Below the pieces are notes generated by a model, which was not told the DNA's origin, did not search any database, and worked only from the letters and a program-made list of their open reading frames with translations. Both the position numbers and the translations under genes were made by a program. From assembly GCA_036389955.1 (NCBI GenBank), contig DASVVJ010001132.1:1-16012 (forward strand): a stretch of DNA of 16,012 bases, given 5' to 3'. This DNA is from DATHBR01 sp036389955. GTDB lineage: Bacteria; Myxococcota; Myxococcia; Myxococcales; Myxococcaceae. This document shows positions 14,136 to 16,012 of the stretch, piece after piece. Position 1 is the stretch's first letter. Every line of letters starts with the position of its first letter.

Positions 14136-16012
<1,877 letters not shown>

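Overview
The window looks like chromosomal DNA of a myxobacterium, most likely of the Cystobacterineae (Archangium/Stigmatella/Cystobacter/Hyalangium type). The basis is very high GC with strongly GC-biased third positions, a PknB-type Ser/Thr kinase fused to a large ATPase module, a sigma-54 enhancer-binding protein lacking a receiver domain, and a long-form hibernation factor. The genus is an inference; no rRNA or other marker gene is present. I see no tRNA, rRNA, CRISPR array, transposase or phage gene.

Layout. 1-2988 (+): the end of a peptide/nickel-type ABC importer operon (solute-binding protein cut by the window edge, then two permeases), each junction an ATGA stop/start overlap; no ATPase gene follows. 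3049-3567 (+): an orphan small nucleotidyltransferase-fold protein. 3612-5435 (-): a lipoprotein glycoside hydrolase of family 3 (NagZ-like) with a recognisable promoter. 5580-6050 (+): D-aminoacyl-tRNA deacylase dtd, overlapping tail to tail by 10 bp with an unrecognised gene (6041-6886, -) that lies 28 bp behind ptsN (6915-7376, -). 7541-9361 (+): a second, Sec-exported NagZ-like GH3 enzyme whose last codons lie in a GC-rich palindromic repeat. 9372-10037 (-): hpf, with two inverted repeats upstream. 10231-11112 (-): a YghA/GSP39-type short-chain dehydrogenase. 11113-11573: a 461-bp stretch with no convincing gene but with sigma-54-like promoter candidates. 11574-12284 (+): a small beta-rich protein with a faint RhiA-like pattern. 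12311-14074 (-): a sigma-54 activator. From 14136 (or 14124) to the window end (+): a kinase-ATPase fusion, running off the edge.

How the parts may work together. The peptide importer and the two exported NagZ-like enzymes could serve peptidoglycan turnover or scavenging of prey cell walls, but they are not one operon. The hpf and ptsN genes recall the proteobacterial rpoN-hpf-ptsN cluster, here split by the oppositely oriented GH3 gene. The right end is the most suggestive part. A receiver-less sigma-54 activator is divergent from a kinase-ATPase fusion across about 61 bp, and its other end faces a gene preceded by a near-consensus -24/-12 element. This could be a signalling module in which kinase, activator and RhiA-like output protein work together. 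That circuit is a hypothesis, not something the sequence proves.
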